Of a stretch of DNA of 64,000 bases, positions 40,401-50,232 are shown piece by piece. The DNA comes from Crambe crambe (Eukaryota > Porifera > Demospongiae > Poecilosclerida > Crambeidae): positions 3,606,139 through 3,670,138 of the forward strand of contig OZ004596.1 of assembly GCA_963924555.1 (NCBI GenBank). Reading direction: 5' to 3'. Each line of letters begins with the position of its first letter. The first letter of the stretch is position 1. The position numbers and the translations under genes are program-made. The notes beneath the pieces are model-generated. The model saw only the letters and a program-made list of their open reading frames with translations, did not search any database and was not told where the DNA came from.

Positions 40401-40938
40401 TCTGGTCGTTCCAGGTTGCCTGTCAGAATCAGTGATGTACCTCACAGATTTCAGATTTCTGTGTCTGGACAGGTATGCTAAATCTATAAAGCTACTGATA
40501 ATATCAGGTGTCAGTTATTTGTGCTATTATTTACTGCACCCAAGTAGCTAAAAATTCTTCATAGCAGTCCAGTTTCTTTATGACTTCAGTTTCTTTATGA
40601 CTTTCATTATGCATTGATAGTGTTAAAATGATATATATGTGTAAGCAATATATAATATGCCACACTGACTATAGTTATTTAGACGGTCACAAAAGACCTG
40701 GCTACTTTTAGACCTTCATTATCATTTTCTTGTCTAGTCTGACGAGAGTCTTCCAACATCTCAAACCTGTTTCTTTCAACTGCGTCTTCCTAAATATTCT
40801 TCTTGCAAGATTTTGTGTGAGAGGCTGAGATATGCAATAAGAAACTGTCGTAGTATAGATATGGACAATTACATGCTGCAAAGGACTGGTAGCAGTGGCA
40901 GTGACTTTTATGACTCAAATGAAGATGGTGACTTATGA
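16438..40938 (+). CDS. HERC1: HERC1 giant HECT E3 ubiquitin ligase (72 exons, about 4334 aa)
   Basis: Cytosolic E3 ligase with two RCC1-type propellers. Order of domains: N-terminal helical region; RLD1 (about 370-760; [29 protein letters not shown]); SPRY (about 1880-2050); UBA-like [14 protein letters not shown] (about 2455); WD40 (about 2900-3280); RLD2 (about 3435-3800); HECT (about 3950 to end), catalytic Cys at 40768-40770 in [11 protein letters not shown], residue about 4279. Exon ends: 17385, 17560, 17709, 18086, 18294, 18584, 18873, 19021, 19438, 20331, 20533, 20793, 21171, 21546, 21973, 22227, 23571, 23942, 24210, 24416, 24671, 25062, 25348, 25605, 25803, 25948, 26171, 26295, 26464, 26676, 27064, 27260, 27493, 27675, 28025, 28807, 29298, 29539, 29741, 30033, 30374, 30616, 31147, 31405, 32567, 32693, 32807, 33007, 33424, 33694, 33877, 34177, 34526, 34679, 34984, 35349, 35603, 35856, 36143, 36400, 36636, 36791, 37170, 37687, 37934, 38519, 38874, 39117, 39335, 39609, 40472, 40938. 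Phases agree throughout; the third exon (17650-17709) is weakest. RLD1/SPRY/WD40/RLD2/HECT excludes HERC2. Confidence 0.93.
19622..19879 (-). CDS. possible small nested gene, 85 aa, unknown
   Basis: Unrecognised hydrophilic 85-residue ORF antisense inside the HERC1 intron 19439-20247. It begins at an ATG ([15 protein letters not shown]) and has one AATAAA on its strand about 65 nt after the stop (19552-19557). The upstream side has a CG-rich patch near 20000. No signal peptide, membrane span or known motif is visible. It could be a chance frame. Confidence 0.3.
   Translation of the reverse strand: MLHREESADASWPSLPTNQAHAEKTAMNKNNRDYNVHELGDHLKCQRESHVEGESNERIQYTYFNQAMRENHSKQQFESIEQQEY
20073..20099. 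repeat. perfect hairpin in a HERC1 intron
   Basis: GTGCCTCGGCAC and its complement with a 4-nt loop (TCTG), then an A-run. A GCCTCGGTGCGCATG stretch at about 9494 shares the GCCTCGG core, so both may come from one small repeat family. Confidence 0.6.
22315..23217 (-). CDS. arrestin domain-containing (alpha-arrestin-like) protein, nested in HERC1
   Basis: Single-exon 300-aa protein in the HERC1 intron 22228-23421, opposite strand. It has the two-lobed arrestin fold signatures: N-lobe start [20 protein letters not shown] (beta strand then extended loop), [24 protein letters not shown] (the family's FxFxLPxxLPxSFE motif) and [11 protein letters not shown]-lobe [16 protein letters not shown] and the closing [18 protein letters not shown]. 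Alpha-arrestins are adaptors that link membrane cargo to HECT ligases. The PPxY motifs of ARRDC1-4 are not present; the protein stops soon after the C-lobe, so it is shorter than vertebrate ARRDC3/4 (about 410-420 aa). Intronless nesting suggests a retrocopy (inference). Confidence 0.85.
   Translation of the reverse strand: MASVNIELNNSDSYYQPGSVVEGEVTIVTEYPEDYEQVKIRLLGESVTNWSDCWNVYNMSENSVDLSNELWTKELAPDDDGKFPVGEKRFPFSFSLPLNIPSSFESSMGKVHYKIELNILNHYKITKTLCTKELIVKEIIYHGDDPLLQDSVLKSETQVMTGQWCCISFQKTEIVLSVSISRLAFVVGDSVPYTISISNRIPRKAVLEISINRRGTYTKSIGRMKDSTNYYVRLFRIESCDPPFKYDGEITLPKDLVLMENRSLISLKYYFTASLKIRCEHDMKIEIPLTIGNSHHKLNS
31208..31276 (+). repeat. TTG/TTA-rich microsatellite in a HERC1 intron
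   Basis: Imperfect TTG repeats in the intron between exons ending 31147 and starting 31291. No coding signal. Confidence 0.8.
37688..37773 (+). other. GC-AG intron in HERC1
   Basis: The exon end AATAAG is followed by GCAAGT, the usual GC-donor consensus, and the only phase-compatible acceptor is TTCTTAG at 37767-37773. No GT donor near 37690-37720 keeps the frame into the next exon (GCT GAT CTG), which aligns with vertebrate HERC1 just before the HECT domain. Confidence 0.75.
38021..38312 (+). repeat. CCTT/CCAC pyrimidine microsatellite in a HERC1 intron
   Basis: About 290 bp of CCTT units with CCACC interruptions inside the intron 37935-38350 before the HECT-domain exons. Same type as the tract at 3953. 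Confidence 0.95.
39709..40176. mobile_element. non-coding element with TTAAGGTGGTGGG inverted ends
   Basis: Perfect 13-bp inverted repeats, TTAAGGTGGTGGG at 39709-39721 and CCCACCACCTTAA at 40164-40176, bound about 468 bp within the HERC1 intron 39610-40297. No open frame of note inside; a poly-T run lies near 39940. Confidence 0.65.
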
Positions 40939-41382
40939 GAAGATAGAACTGATCACTGTTAGCTATGGACTGTATTTTATCACTTCTTCAGTTTTAATGC
41001 ATGCATGCATGCATGCATGCATCTAATAACTAGCTAGCTACATGTGTATCTGCATCATGATCATTTTAATTCATTTACGTAATACATGAAATCTCCAATT
41101 CAAAAAAAAAAAAGAAAAAAAAAAAAAAAGAAAAAAAAAAAAGCTGTATACCCTGCATGTTCACATAGCTGCATGGAATACTTAATACATAATTTGCAAA
41201 GAGCCTCCCACGTCTAAATAGCTAGCTCATTCTAAATCTGTGCTTTATAGGTAGTTAATTTCTTTATGCTTGGAATTCTTCCTCCATAGCATATGACTTA
41301 CAGTTTCTAAAAAGCAATCGGGGCTCTCATCAATACTCATAGTTGTATATATAACAAGTTACAGCTAGCACCGTTGTGGAAA
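40939..41382. other. convergent intergenic region, no gene seen
   Basis: Between the HERC1 stop and the stop of the VWA gene. It holds TGCATGCA simple repeats near 41000 and A-runs near 41102-41142, probably within 3' UTRs. Confidence 0.7.
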
Positions 41383-44104
41383 CTAAGACGAGAACTGGCA
41401 CCTAGAGCCTGAAAATCCAGAGCGGCACCGACACAGACGAAGAGTCCTTCCACGTCGAAGCAAACTAAAACATGTTCCACCATTGAGACAATCACAGTCA
41501 GGTGGTGGAGGAAGAGTAGCAGACTACAAGTTAAAATGAGAAAACATTCTTGATCATTGAATGGTAACTGGGGATGTGGTCATGCAGTTCTATTTCTCTA
41601 GGACAAAAAAAAAGTGTCCTTATTCCTAATTGCTTAGTATATAGCTAGCTATCACTACAGAGTGTGTAACTCACTCTCACAGCAATACTCCTTGTGGCAA
41701 CAAGGCTGTTAATGCAGCTGTTGGAAGCAGTGAGGGTAACCACACTCGAAGTTCCAGCAGTTACGGAAGACCTTGCAACTCTGACTGTCACAGTGATAGT
41801 GATCAACCCCCTGGCTCTCACTTCGGCTGTAGCAGGGATAACTCTTGTCACAAACCCAGTTGCAACACTTGCAGTGAAAGTGAACCTTGAACTGAAATCA
41901 TTTGAGTTAGCAAGTGTGTAAGATAAAGTTGCAGTGCTACCAGATACAAAGTGAACAGTTTGAGGTCCGGTGTTGTGCAGTCTAAACGAACTAATGTGGT
42001 TACGAAATTCAACTCTGATCCTAGTATCATGATCAAACTGTATACCATGGCTGTCCCTTCCCATCAGATGGTAGGTGAATGACCCCAAGGGAAAGTTGAC
42101 CTGACGTTTAGTGATCAAGGCTCTGTTACACCTGCTCAGAGGGACACTCTGCTGTACATCACCAAACTGATCCACCAGTTTCAAATTTGCTTGCTGTATA
42201 TTTCTGGCTTGAGATGTCACAAGAGCAATATGTCCGCTAGTGCCTATAATTAATAGTGGTCATGTTGGTCACACTGAAGTGTCCCTATTGCGAATGTATT
42301 AATAACTTACAAGCAGGAGGTACAATGGTTGATTGTGTTCCATAAACAACAGTGATGTCCATCAACAGAGTCTGAGACACAGTAACCCTCAAGTTCCCAG
42401 TGTTAACACGAGCCTGCCAGTTCCCAGGTATAGGGTTTTTTTCAGAGAAAATACCAAAGTCGTCATCAGTTCTGGTTCTGATCAAAATTTCAGTACGATT
42501 AGGTCGAGTGAGAGTCACTATACTTCCTCTTCGAGCATTGATACTGAGCCTTAAAAGGACAGCAAACCGAGTAACATTGAAATTCTGACGATTGGCAGGA
42601 ACTTCTGTTCCTAGCCTCGTACCCAGGCCTGCTTTTTTCGCGGGGCGCCGGCGATGGCCGCCCCGTGAAAAAAGCGGGCCTGGGTACGAGGCCACTTCTG
42701 TCCCTAGCCCTGTGGGTGTAGATCGCTTTCGACGCTTTCCATTTTCTGTTGTGTACACACAAGGGTTGCTCCTATAGGCTGCTGCAAAATTTGCCAGTCT
42801 CCAACTTGAAAAAGGTTGTACAGTAGTGCCAAATGTACTCCTAGCAATGTTATCATAAATCTTGTCATGTTCAGCAGTGAAGAAATGTATGCAAACTCTT
42901 CGTGCCTGGGCTGTTGTGATGACATTATTCTCAAGTTCTGGTTGTTTTGAGGAAGCATCTGTAATCACAATCATTTGAGAACCAGCTTGCAATGCATGTT
43001 TATTAAGTACAGGATTTATCTCTCTAAACCCCTGCAACATAGCATACAGTGCATATTCAGGAATATCTCCACCTCCATCATCTGTAAGACTTTCAACAGC
43101 CCTCCTTAAGGTCTGCAGATCACCAACCTGTGCTGTGTCAGCAAAAGTAATTGGTCCAACACCTATGGTGGTACACATTTTAACATTAAAAAGCTATATA
43201 GCTATGGTATGGTTTACTTACTTCTCTCTGGAACTATAGCACTGTCAGGACCAAAATCATTGAATGGAATTAAAATGTAGCAGCCCCAATCTCCAATCTC
43301 TCCTTCTCTTGCCAAAAATTCACGAACAATAGCCTTTGCTGTGTTTATTTCAGTTGCCATACTACCAGTAGTGTCTATGACGAAGGCAAGGCACTGACTG
43401 TCACTAAGTTCTGGGATGAATCCAAGCAAAGGCTTTAAGACATCATTGGGGTCCAGGCAGTTAAAAAATTGGCAAGGACAGATGAGTTGAGAAGATATGC
43501 CACCACTAGGACAAGCACAAGCATGTGCACTGCTGCAGCCTGTTTGTCTCTTAATACGAATTCCCTTTGAAGTGCTATTAATGCATAAAAGTTTCCCTAG
43601 AATAGATCGAAGTTGGGAAAGATCTTTCTCACGTTGCCCAAAAGCAACTTGAAATTCCCTAATAAGTCTTGTAGCACTAGAGGTGGTAGCAGTTGCTCGA
43701 TTACGACAGGCTTCATTTTGTGCAATAGATATTTCATTGATAGCACTTATGAATGTGTTGTATCCATTCTCAGTCTCCGTACGATTAAACTCTCTTGATA
43801 AAGCAGAATACATGGCTCGAAGTGAGCTGGAGGGATTTAGGGTGGTAACATTGGCAGTAGTTTGAGTAGGAAAATTCCCTCGTACCACTGAGATTGCAAC
43901 ACTAACTTGTGCTCTAGGACTAGTTGCTGCAATTACAGAAGATAGTCTAGAGCAGTGGGCTGGATCAGCTGGTACTCCAAATACTGTTCCTTCAATAAGA
44001 ATACTGGACAATGAAAAGATAAAGCTAGCTACTCATGGCTCATTACCTTGAAAATAGTGGAGAGCACACATTAGAACAAGAATATACATCTTACCGGACA
44101 TCAT
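41383..44104 (-). CDS. secreted von Willebrand A protein of hemicentin/VWA7 type with C-terminal EGF
   Basis: Likely extracellular matrix or secreted protein, 792 aa. Minus-strand exons: 44104-44095, 44028-43222, 43162-42311, 42243-41675, 41523-41383; phases agree. The N-terminus has a hydrophobic stretch (SFIFSLSSILI) read as signal peptide. The first intron (67 bp) is the least certain; an alternative start at 44089 gives a frame that does not join. A Cys-rich region (HACACPSGG, CPCQFFNC) precedes a VWA domain with MIDAS motif DTTGS and the hemicentin-like sequence PFNDFG, GPITF, TDDGGGDIPE and MIVITDASS. Beta-rich regions follow, and the last exon encodes one EGF repeat (CLNGGTC, then CRCRSGFSGSRC). 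A palindromic repeat adds 31 residues within exon 3. Ligands are unknown. Confidence 0.8.
42601..42707. mobile_element. palindromic foldback inserted in frame in the VWA exon
   Basis: Long near-perfect inverted repeat, GCCTCGTACCCAGGCCTGC to its complement, with GC-rich centre (42615-42692). It is flanked by direct repeats ACTTCTGTTCCTAG (42601-42614) and ACTTCTGTCCCTAG (42694-42707). The copies are 93 bp apart, a multiple of three, and the frame stays open, adding 31 residues. GC content differs sharply from neighbours. Confidence 0.85.
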
Positions 44105-44253
44105 TTTTGCAGCTTATGCTCACCTAGCTAGCTAGCTACCTGCAATCTCTTTTATAGCCACCATTTTATACGCATGCGCAAATCTTACTCGATTTTCGAT
44201 GTCTGGTTTTCAACAGTTCGTTCGTGCACATGCAAGCGATTGTATAGACTATA

Positions 44254-45020
44254 CTACGTAACCGGGATTGGAAACGCCCCATAGCAACAATATAACATGC
44301 GCGGTACAATCCGTATTGCGGTGCGTGGAAGAGCTGAAAAAGCCTAACGTGGAGGAATCGACCTCTGGAAGTTCAGAAGTAAGTCCATAGCATAGCTAGT
44401 AACTTCACCACCTTACTCATGCAAAAAGCAAATTTTTTGCTGCTCGGACACCCATACCAGCCTATTTTAGCCTGTTTTGGCTTTGTGTACCTGTTTCCTC
44501 TTACATGAAAGAGTAAATATTCAACTTACAGTTTCAGAGTTTAGTGTACACTCTACTTCATGCCCTCATACCTAAAATGTAGTGAACTTTGGATGTATTC
44601 AAGAGTTTCAGCCAATAGTTCACATTTGCAGGGTGTGTCTTTGCGTACCTTTTTTGAAAAAGTGAAGTTGTTTGTAGTGACCCCAATTTATATTCATAAC
44701 AAGTAGTTATTCCTTCATGCCCTCCACCTATGCTTTCCAAATGTATGCATTCCCTTGCCAAGAAAAAGCTCAACGATTAGAGTACATTAATTTTTAATAT
44801 TATATTCCTCAGGGATGATCAACTGAGAGGGAGGCTTCAATATCTTCACTCATAGTTCGGGCAGAGAACAAGAAGGTGCAGAGGTGAAGAAAGAAATCAC
44901 CAGGATCAATGGCTGCACCCAAATTTGATGATATTTTCTTTTTTCTCATTAATTAATGCAGGCATGCGCAATAAGGAGTGGCGGGCAGTTTATATTACGT
45001 TTCCAATCCCGGTTACGTAG
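44254..45020. mobile_element. about 767-bp element with 23-bp inverted ends
   Basis: CTACGTAACCGGGATTGGAA plus ACG at 44254-44276 is repeated inverted and exactly at 44998-45020. No transposase frame is seen. It lies just upstream of the VWA gene, whose start is at 44104, so part of that promoter may be close to it. Confidence 0.7.
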
Positions 45021-45026
45021 TCCACG

Positions 45027-45271
45027 CAGCGAAAAATCTACAACTTGTAAGTAACAGGTATGTAACAGAACAAAAATCCGTAAACCCTAGGCACCGGAAG
45101 TACTAATTTTTGATCTGTAGGCAGTTGGTGGGGCAGCAGGTCTGATACAGTCCAAAAATACGGACCTGTTACAGACTTGTAGATTTTACTGACCCGTTAC
45201 AGACCTGTGTACAGGTCATAACTGGTATGTGGGGCAGTCCAGACCTGTTACAAGTTGTAGATTTTTCGCTG
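45027..45271. mobile_element. foldback element adjoining the previous one
   Basis: Perfect 24-bp inverted arms (CAGCGAAAAATCTACAACTT plus GTAA) at 45027-45050 and 45248-45271. The interior has repeated ACAGACCTGT-type motifs. A third short hairpin, TAGCCTCG/GCGAGGCTA, follows at 45311-45330. Nothing else is recognised up to 45726. Confidence 0.75.
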
Positions 45272-45726
45272 TGTATATACAATCTATGGTGCAAGCATGG
45301 TGCAAGGTGGTAGCCTCGACGGCGAGGCTAACATGGTGGTCAAATTCCATAGTCTGGCGTCGCCAGCCCATTTCCTCCATTCAATATCAAACTATTATAT
45401 CATGGCCACCTTATATGTACTTTTGATTCAACCTACACTTAAAATTATATTATTTTTGGCTTAGATAACAACCCAAAATGACCAAATAACTGAGTTCACG
45501 TCCACTTTGGTGGTACTTATTGCACACTCCTTTGTTGAATATCATGATTTATTACAGGTATATCCTGGCAACGAAATATCCTAGGAGATTATGTCGCTCG
45601 CGACAGAATTTCCTAGCCCCGCGACAGAATCTCCCAGCAACAAAATAAACTGTGACACCGGACCAATCAGATTGCTTGAATCCACGTATGTATAATAATA
45701 TCAAAAATTCCAGATAATAATAATCA

Positions 45727-48700
45727 TTATTTCTTGAGCACTAGAACATGTGAACTGTATCTCTTGGACTCTGGAAAATGAGTATGAAACAATTCTGTAT
45801 CCTGCCATTACAAAATTTGCATATTCACAACACAGCTTCTGATTTTGTTCAAAACTTACTATCTCATACTTGTAACGATTGAGAAAGTTCTCTATTTCCT
45901 AAAACAAAAACACCATTTGCAGCTATATTTAAAGGGTTGCCCTCTTTCTTACTGGTAAAAGGACATCAAAAAGAACCAAATGTGAAGGAGCATGCTCAGT
46001 AGAGTTGAACTCCCTTGACAACCACCGCTCTGGATCAGAGTAGAAGTCTTTAGAAATATCATGGTAGTCAGGTTTAATTCTACACAAGAAAAAAAAAAAT
46101 ATGTTATGGCACTCCATTCAGGACTTTGAAAGTTGGAATCAAAATGTATTCTCTCATTTGAGAATACAGTGGAACCCTCTGATAAAGGACACTCCAAAAG
46201 ACAGACCTCTAATCTAAACTCTAAATAATAACCTCCAAAAAGAGGACAATCTCTCTCTCTACAAAGGAATGGGTCCCAAGTGTGCTCACTGTTCAGAGAT
46301 TGCACTGTTGATACCTACTTAACTTACGGTGGAGGGCACTCCAAGAACCTCAGAGGTATTGGTTTATGGATGTGACTAAGAGGCAAGAGAAAGAATATTA
46401 GGTTTGGATATATGAGGGTCTATTGGGGTAACTTACTTTGGTAGCTTACCTATAGAGTGGTGTAGTATGACAAGGCATCAGAAAGAGCACAGAAGAGCTA
46501 TCATCTATGTCCTGTTAGGAAAGGAAGAATAGGTATGATCTTGCATGCCAATGAAGTAAAGTGTAATATTCAAGGCTGACACAAAAAAAAAAAAGTTAAT
46601 AGTTCACAGAAGTCAAGTAGATCAAACGAGGTTCAAGAATGGATCATGTGAAATGACTTACATGGCTAAATCAGTGATTGGTGAGCAAGTGAAGCCCCAC
46701 ACTAATTGGTCAAAATGGAAAATTGCGATATTTATATGTACACGTATGTCAATTAAAATGCGCATGTGCTTACGCATGCACATAAAATAGCTACTAAGCA
46801 ACGTTGGTCTAATAACTTTTAGGCAATCATTTTCGTTAAGCTTGAAATTGAAACACTATTGTAGCGAGTATTATGGAACCCAGAGAACCAGAAAACAAGC
46901 GAAGGAGGGCCCCAGAACACCCTCTAGAAACTGACAGAGCGAGACTTCATGAAACAAATGAAAGAGACAGAGCTAGAAAGAGAACAGAGTCAAAGGAACA
47001 GAGAAAAACAAGACTAGCCAAAAGAAATGCAAGAGATAGAGCCAGGAGGAGGGAATGTACAGAGTTAGCAGAAGATAAGGCTGCAAGAGCAGAGCAAATG
47101 AGAGCCAAGTCAGCAAAACACAGAGTTGCCAGATTAGAGCAAATGAGGACTCATAATAATGAGAGACTAGCCACTGAGTCTGAACAGGAGTGCAACCATG
47201 TATTCCGGGGTCCTCGTCGGTCCCGTAGCCTGGGTTCAGAGAAGACACTCTAATGCTAACTGGGACAGTTAACAACCTGAATAGATATCAAAAACAAAGT
47301 CACTGTTGGGGCTATATAATCATAAGTGAGGGAGGAGTACATTGAAATGACCACTGGCTGCTTGCTCACCCAACTAATGCTATACGAGCATCTCTAGTTA
47401 CAATGACAAGAGTGCATATACTACATAAAGTAATTATTGAAGGAGGTGCATTGGCATCCCCATGCCACTTGGTCACATATGTAGTAGGTACATACATACA
47501 TGTATTAGCTCCTCTCCTGGATCTGTCGTATTGGATGGGTACGTTTCCAAATTAATAATCGCTCACATTTCTAAGGTGTTCCATGACTGCAATGGTTCCT
47601 CTTTGGTGCACCAGTGAGAAATAGAGGGTCACGGGGACTTGCACAATCAGCAATCCATACACGACTATGTGCACAGCTAAAGCAAACAATACAAAATGGC
47701 AATGACTCCTACTCATAGGAACGCTATGTCATACCCTTTGCCTTTATATTGCACAGCATCCACCATATGCCATAACCTGTAGCAGAAAAAAAAATAAATT
47801 TTTTTCATTTGTTGGCTAAATTGGTCTCTTATTCAGAGAGTCACGTGATCTCATTCTAGAATCATGCGAAAGAGGAGAAAGTGACTACACATGCAAATGG
47901 CACATTTTGAAATTTATTTGACAGGGACTCGTTGAAAGGTCTGGAGTTGTCCTGGGTTACCTGCATACACAGAAGCAACAGGAACAATTGGAAGGACATA
48001 TCTGTGTTCTTTGTGGCTCAAACAGCTATGGAAGACCAGCTCCCAGAGACCCAGGAAGAAAGGGACTCGCTTCCACCATCCACCAGGTGCCAACCAAACA
48101 CCACAGATGACCAGGGGGAGAGAGGTCAAGAGAAGAACAGGAATGTCTTCCGTAAAGTACCTGAAATGTTACCATTAATTGGGGAGGGGGTAATTCCACC
48201 TCGTCACATACATATCCAAGGAGCTACTTAATATTACGTAGTCTTACCAATGCCATGAATCTGCCCCATACAGAGCAGAATGTCCCTCCAGGACATTGAA
48301 CTCCAAAAAGTTCCACTGAACGATCACTAGCTATAATGACCAAAAAAAGGTATTCATTGATACTGACAACCACAGAAATCAGCCATGTGACCCAGTCATA
48401 AAGATTGAAATAAGCATTCATTATTCTCTTCCACCTTGAAAGTTCTGGACATGTATTTACTTCAATCTTACTTCCTCTCCCTTTAGATGACTGACCTTCC
48501 CATAGAAATAATAGTCAACACTAATTGACCATATCAACGTGAGCAACCTATAGAATTATGAATAAGATGTACACTATGATCAAACTCTCGTCTAATTGAG
48601 GGTTCACTCACCCCATTCCAAAGGCTTCCTTTATAACTATGAGTATATGCTTCCTGCCCATTAGGAAGTGGGCTAGGACCAGTGGTGGCCACAAAATAGC

Positions 48701-49827
48701 TCCTGTGGGCCTCACTAATACAGATATACCAATCATCAGTAGGTACAGTCTTGTATACCTGTACAACAGAATGGCAAGAGAAATGAGCCACATCTATAGG
48801 CACATTTTTGTGTTGTTTTTTTCTTCAATATAACCATAAAATCTCATACTGTATTAGTAGATGTTTTAAAATTATACTCGATGTCTTTATAGTGAATTTA
48901 GAGGATTTGATGGGCACCATTCAAGTTTCCTTACTTGCAGTTATCACAGTATTTCTCAGTATATTAAATTCAGAGTGGGCCACCCCGTTTGGATAAAGAT
49001 CAAAACTTCAAAGAAAGTGGGTTGGGTCTATGGCATTAATTATTCTGAAAATATTGACTTACTTCTTGATGTTGGTTATGCTATTGGTTTCACAGGCCAG
49101 CATCCAGTAGTAGAGAACCACTGGAGTAAGACAAGCCTCAATGGAGTTGGATAAGGTCCGTGTGATGCAGTAAGAAGTGAACCACGAAGCAACATTGGCC
49201 AAGAGCTATGAACAGGTCTGGTTAAAGATTGTAGCTAGCTACTGCTCTGCAATCACAGAAGTCAGACTATGAAGCATACAGAACACACTGATATATTGTA
49301 GCTATGAACAGTGTCCCAGAACTGGTCATTTTTCTTGAAAATGACTGAAAGGGTATGGAATATCCGACTAATCTAACTGGGACACAGGATTAACACAGGA
49401 TGTAATACACTGAAGGCCCATGGTACAAAATTGATTCTTTTCTTGAAAAGTGCCTGTAACTGATAAGCTTCATTGCTTTGTTGTGAGAATGACCGACTAT
49501 CGAGCCAGAGGTGAGGATACAGCATACATTCCAGGCTTGTGGCCAAAGAGATATACAGTCAGCTTCATGACGTAGTAATCTCCCACAACTGCAATGGGCA
49601 CATGCAGGACTCGAGGGAGAATGATCTGAAAGAGGGTCATGGATACAATGATCACTTCTGATTTACTGCAGTACCAGCAGAGTTGGATAGTCCAGACGTA
49701 AAATGGCCAGTACTTTATAGAGAGCAGCATACATCAGAGGATGAGTAAACCCACGAATTGGCTTGTGCCACTCCCATGTCAAGTAGCCATAAGTACAAGG
49801 TTCAGTCAAGGCTCAATGCCAAAAAGG

Positions 49828-49893
<66 letters not shown>

Positions 49894-50155
49894 TTGCTAC
49901 AGTTATGTGTGCTACATTAAGAGGATATCCAAAGACCATCTTGTGGGCCACCTCCAAAGCTTGCCAATACTCATCAGGAACAAAGGCAGAATAACTGAGC
50001 AGAGCATTTAAAGTCCTGAAAATTGCCAATATTGCCACCAACGAGCGCCATTCTCTCCCTAAACTCCAAGAAGAGGATATCTTTCCTTGCTCTGAGCTCA
50101 ATGTAGTTGTTTCTTGGTGCTTTCCAGATCCTATTCCCTTTCTCTGCAACATCAT
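45727..50155 (-). CDS. PIGB: PIGB, GPI mannosyltransferase 3
   Basis: ER multi-pass enzyme (GT22 family) that adds the third mannose, alpha-1,2-linked, to the GPI anchor precursor. Minus-strand exons: 50155-49929, 49792-49675, 49625-49521, 49205-49063, 48758-48612, 48547-48496, 48330-48248, 48160-47961, 47776-47735, 47676-47567, 46511-46450, 46375-46328, 46079-45953, 45898-45860, 45801-45727; all phases agree, 525 aa (human 554). Family motifs in order: FVPDEYWQALEVAHKMVFGY, GYLTWEWHKPIRGFTHP, VRPTGAI, FNVLEGHSALYGADSWHW, LSHKEHRYVLPIVP, LVHQRGT, MPCHTTPLY, RFLECPPP, and the end FHTHFPE. Two introns have U12-type sites. It shares a 77-bp promoter with the unknown gene and lies near a PIGBOS1-like gene. 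Confidence 0.92.
46166..46310. mobile_element. MITE-like relic, CAGTGGAACC family
   Basis: Starts ATACAGTGGAACCCTCTGA and contains GGACACTCCAAAAG and AGAGGACAATC, the complement of motifs in the copy at 51266. It lies in the PIGB intron 46080-46327. Confidence 0.55.
46873..47253 (+). CDS. possible charged-repeat protein in a PIGB intron
   Basis: ORF of 126 residues opposite to PIGB, inside its largest intron (46512-47566). The protein is very rich in Arg, Glu, Lys and Ala, with a loose repeat of about 19-22 residues around RLETNERDRARKR-like and AEQMRAKSAKHRVARLEQMR sequences, predicted helical. Such stretches are common at the front of transposon-derived (for example Helitron-type) proteins, but nothing catalytic is present. 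It may be a relic of such an element or a chance product of a purine-rich strand. Confidence 0.35.
   Translation: MEPREPENKRRRAPEHPLETDRARLHETNERDRARKRTESKEQRKTRLAKRNARDRARRRECTELAEDKAARAEQMRAKSAKHRVARLEQMRTHNNERLATESEQECNHVFRGPRRSRSLGSEKTL
49206..49520 (-). other. probable U12-type GT-AG intron in PIGB
   Basis: Donor GTATCCTCA after exon end TATGCT; branch-like TCTTTAAC (consensus TCCTTAAC) with its A about 16 nt before the acceptor CATAG. Exon phases 0/0 fit. Confidence 0.6.
49793..49928 (-). other. U12-type AT-AC intron in PIGB
   Basis: Donor ATATCCTC and acceptor TTGTAC, with branch-like CCTTGAC whose A lies about 13 nt from the end. Joining gives the family sequence VFGYGYLTWEW. No GT-AG pair keeps this frame. 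The GA/CT tract 49829-49888 lies within. Confidence 0.85.
49829..49888 (+). repeat. (GA)n microsatellite inside the U12-type intron
   Basis: About 60 bp of GA on the plus strand, read as CT in the PIGB transcript. The Ser-Leu extension of the first PIGB exon across it is not coding. Confidence 0.95.
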
Positions 50156-50232
50156 CTATTCCATTATTAACACGTGGATTAAGAACTGGAAAGGATCGTC
50201 ATAGCTAGCTAGAAGGGGCGTTGGCCGTTTGC
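50156..50232. promoter_or_regulatory. 77-bp shared promoter of PIGB (-) and unknown gene (+)
   Basis: Only 77 bp separate the two divergent start codons, so 5' UTRs must be very short or overlap. It holds TAGCTAGCTAG repeats; no TATA box is evident. Confidence 0.45.

Noticed and set aside
16438-40938. HERC2 as the identity of the giant ligase
   Set aside because: No cytochrome-b5, MIB, ZZ or DOC domain is found; SPRY and WD40 between two RCC1 propellers fits HERC1.
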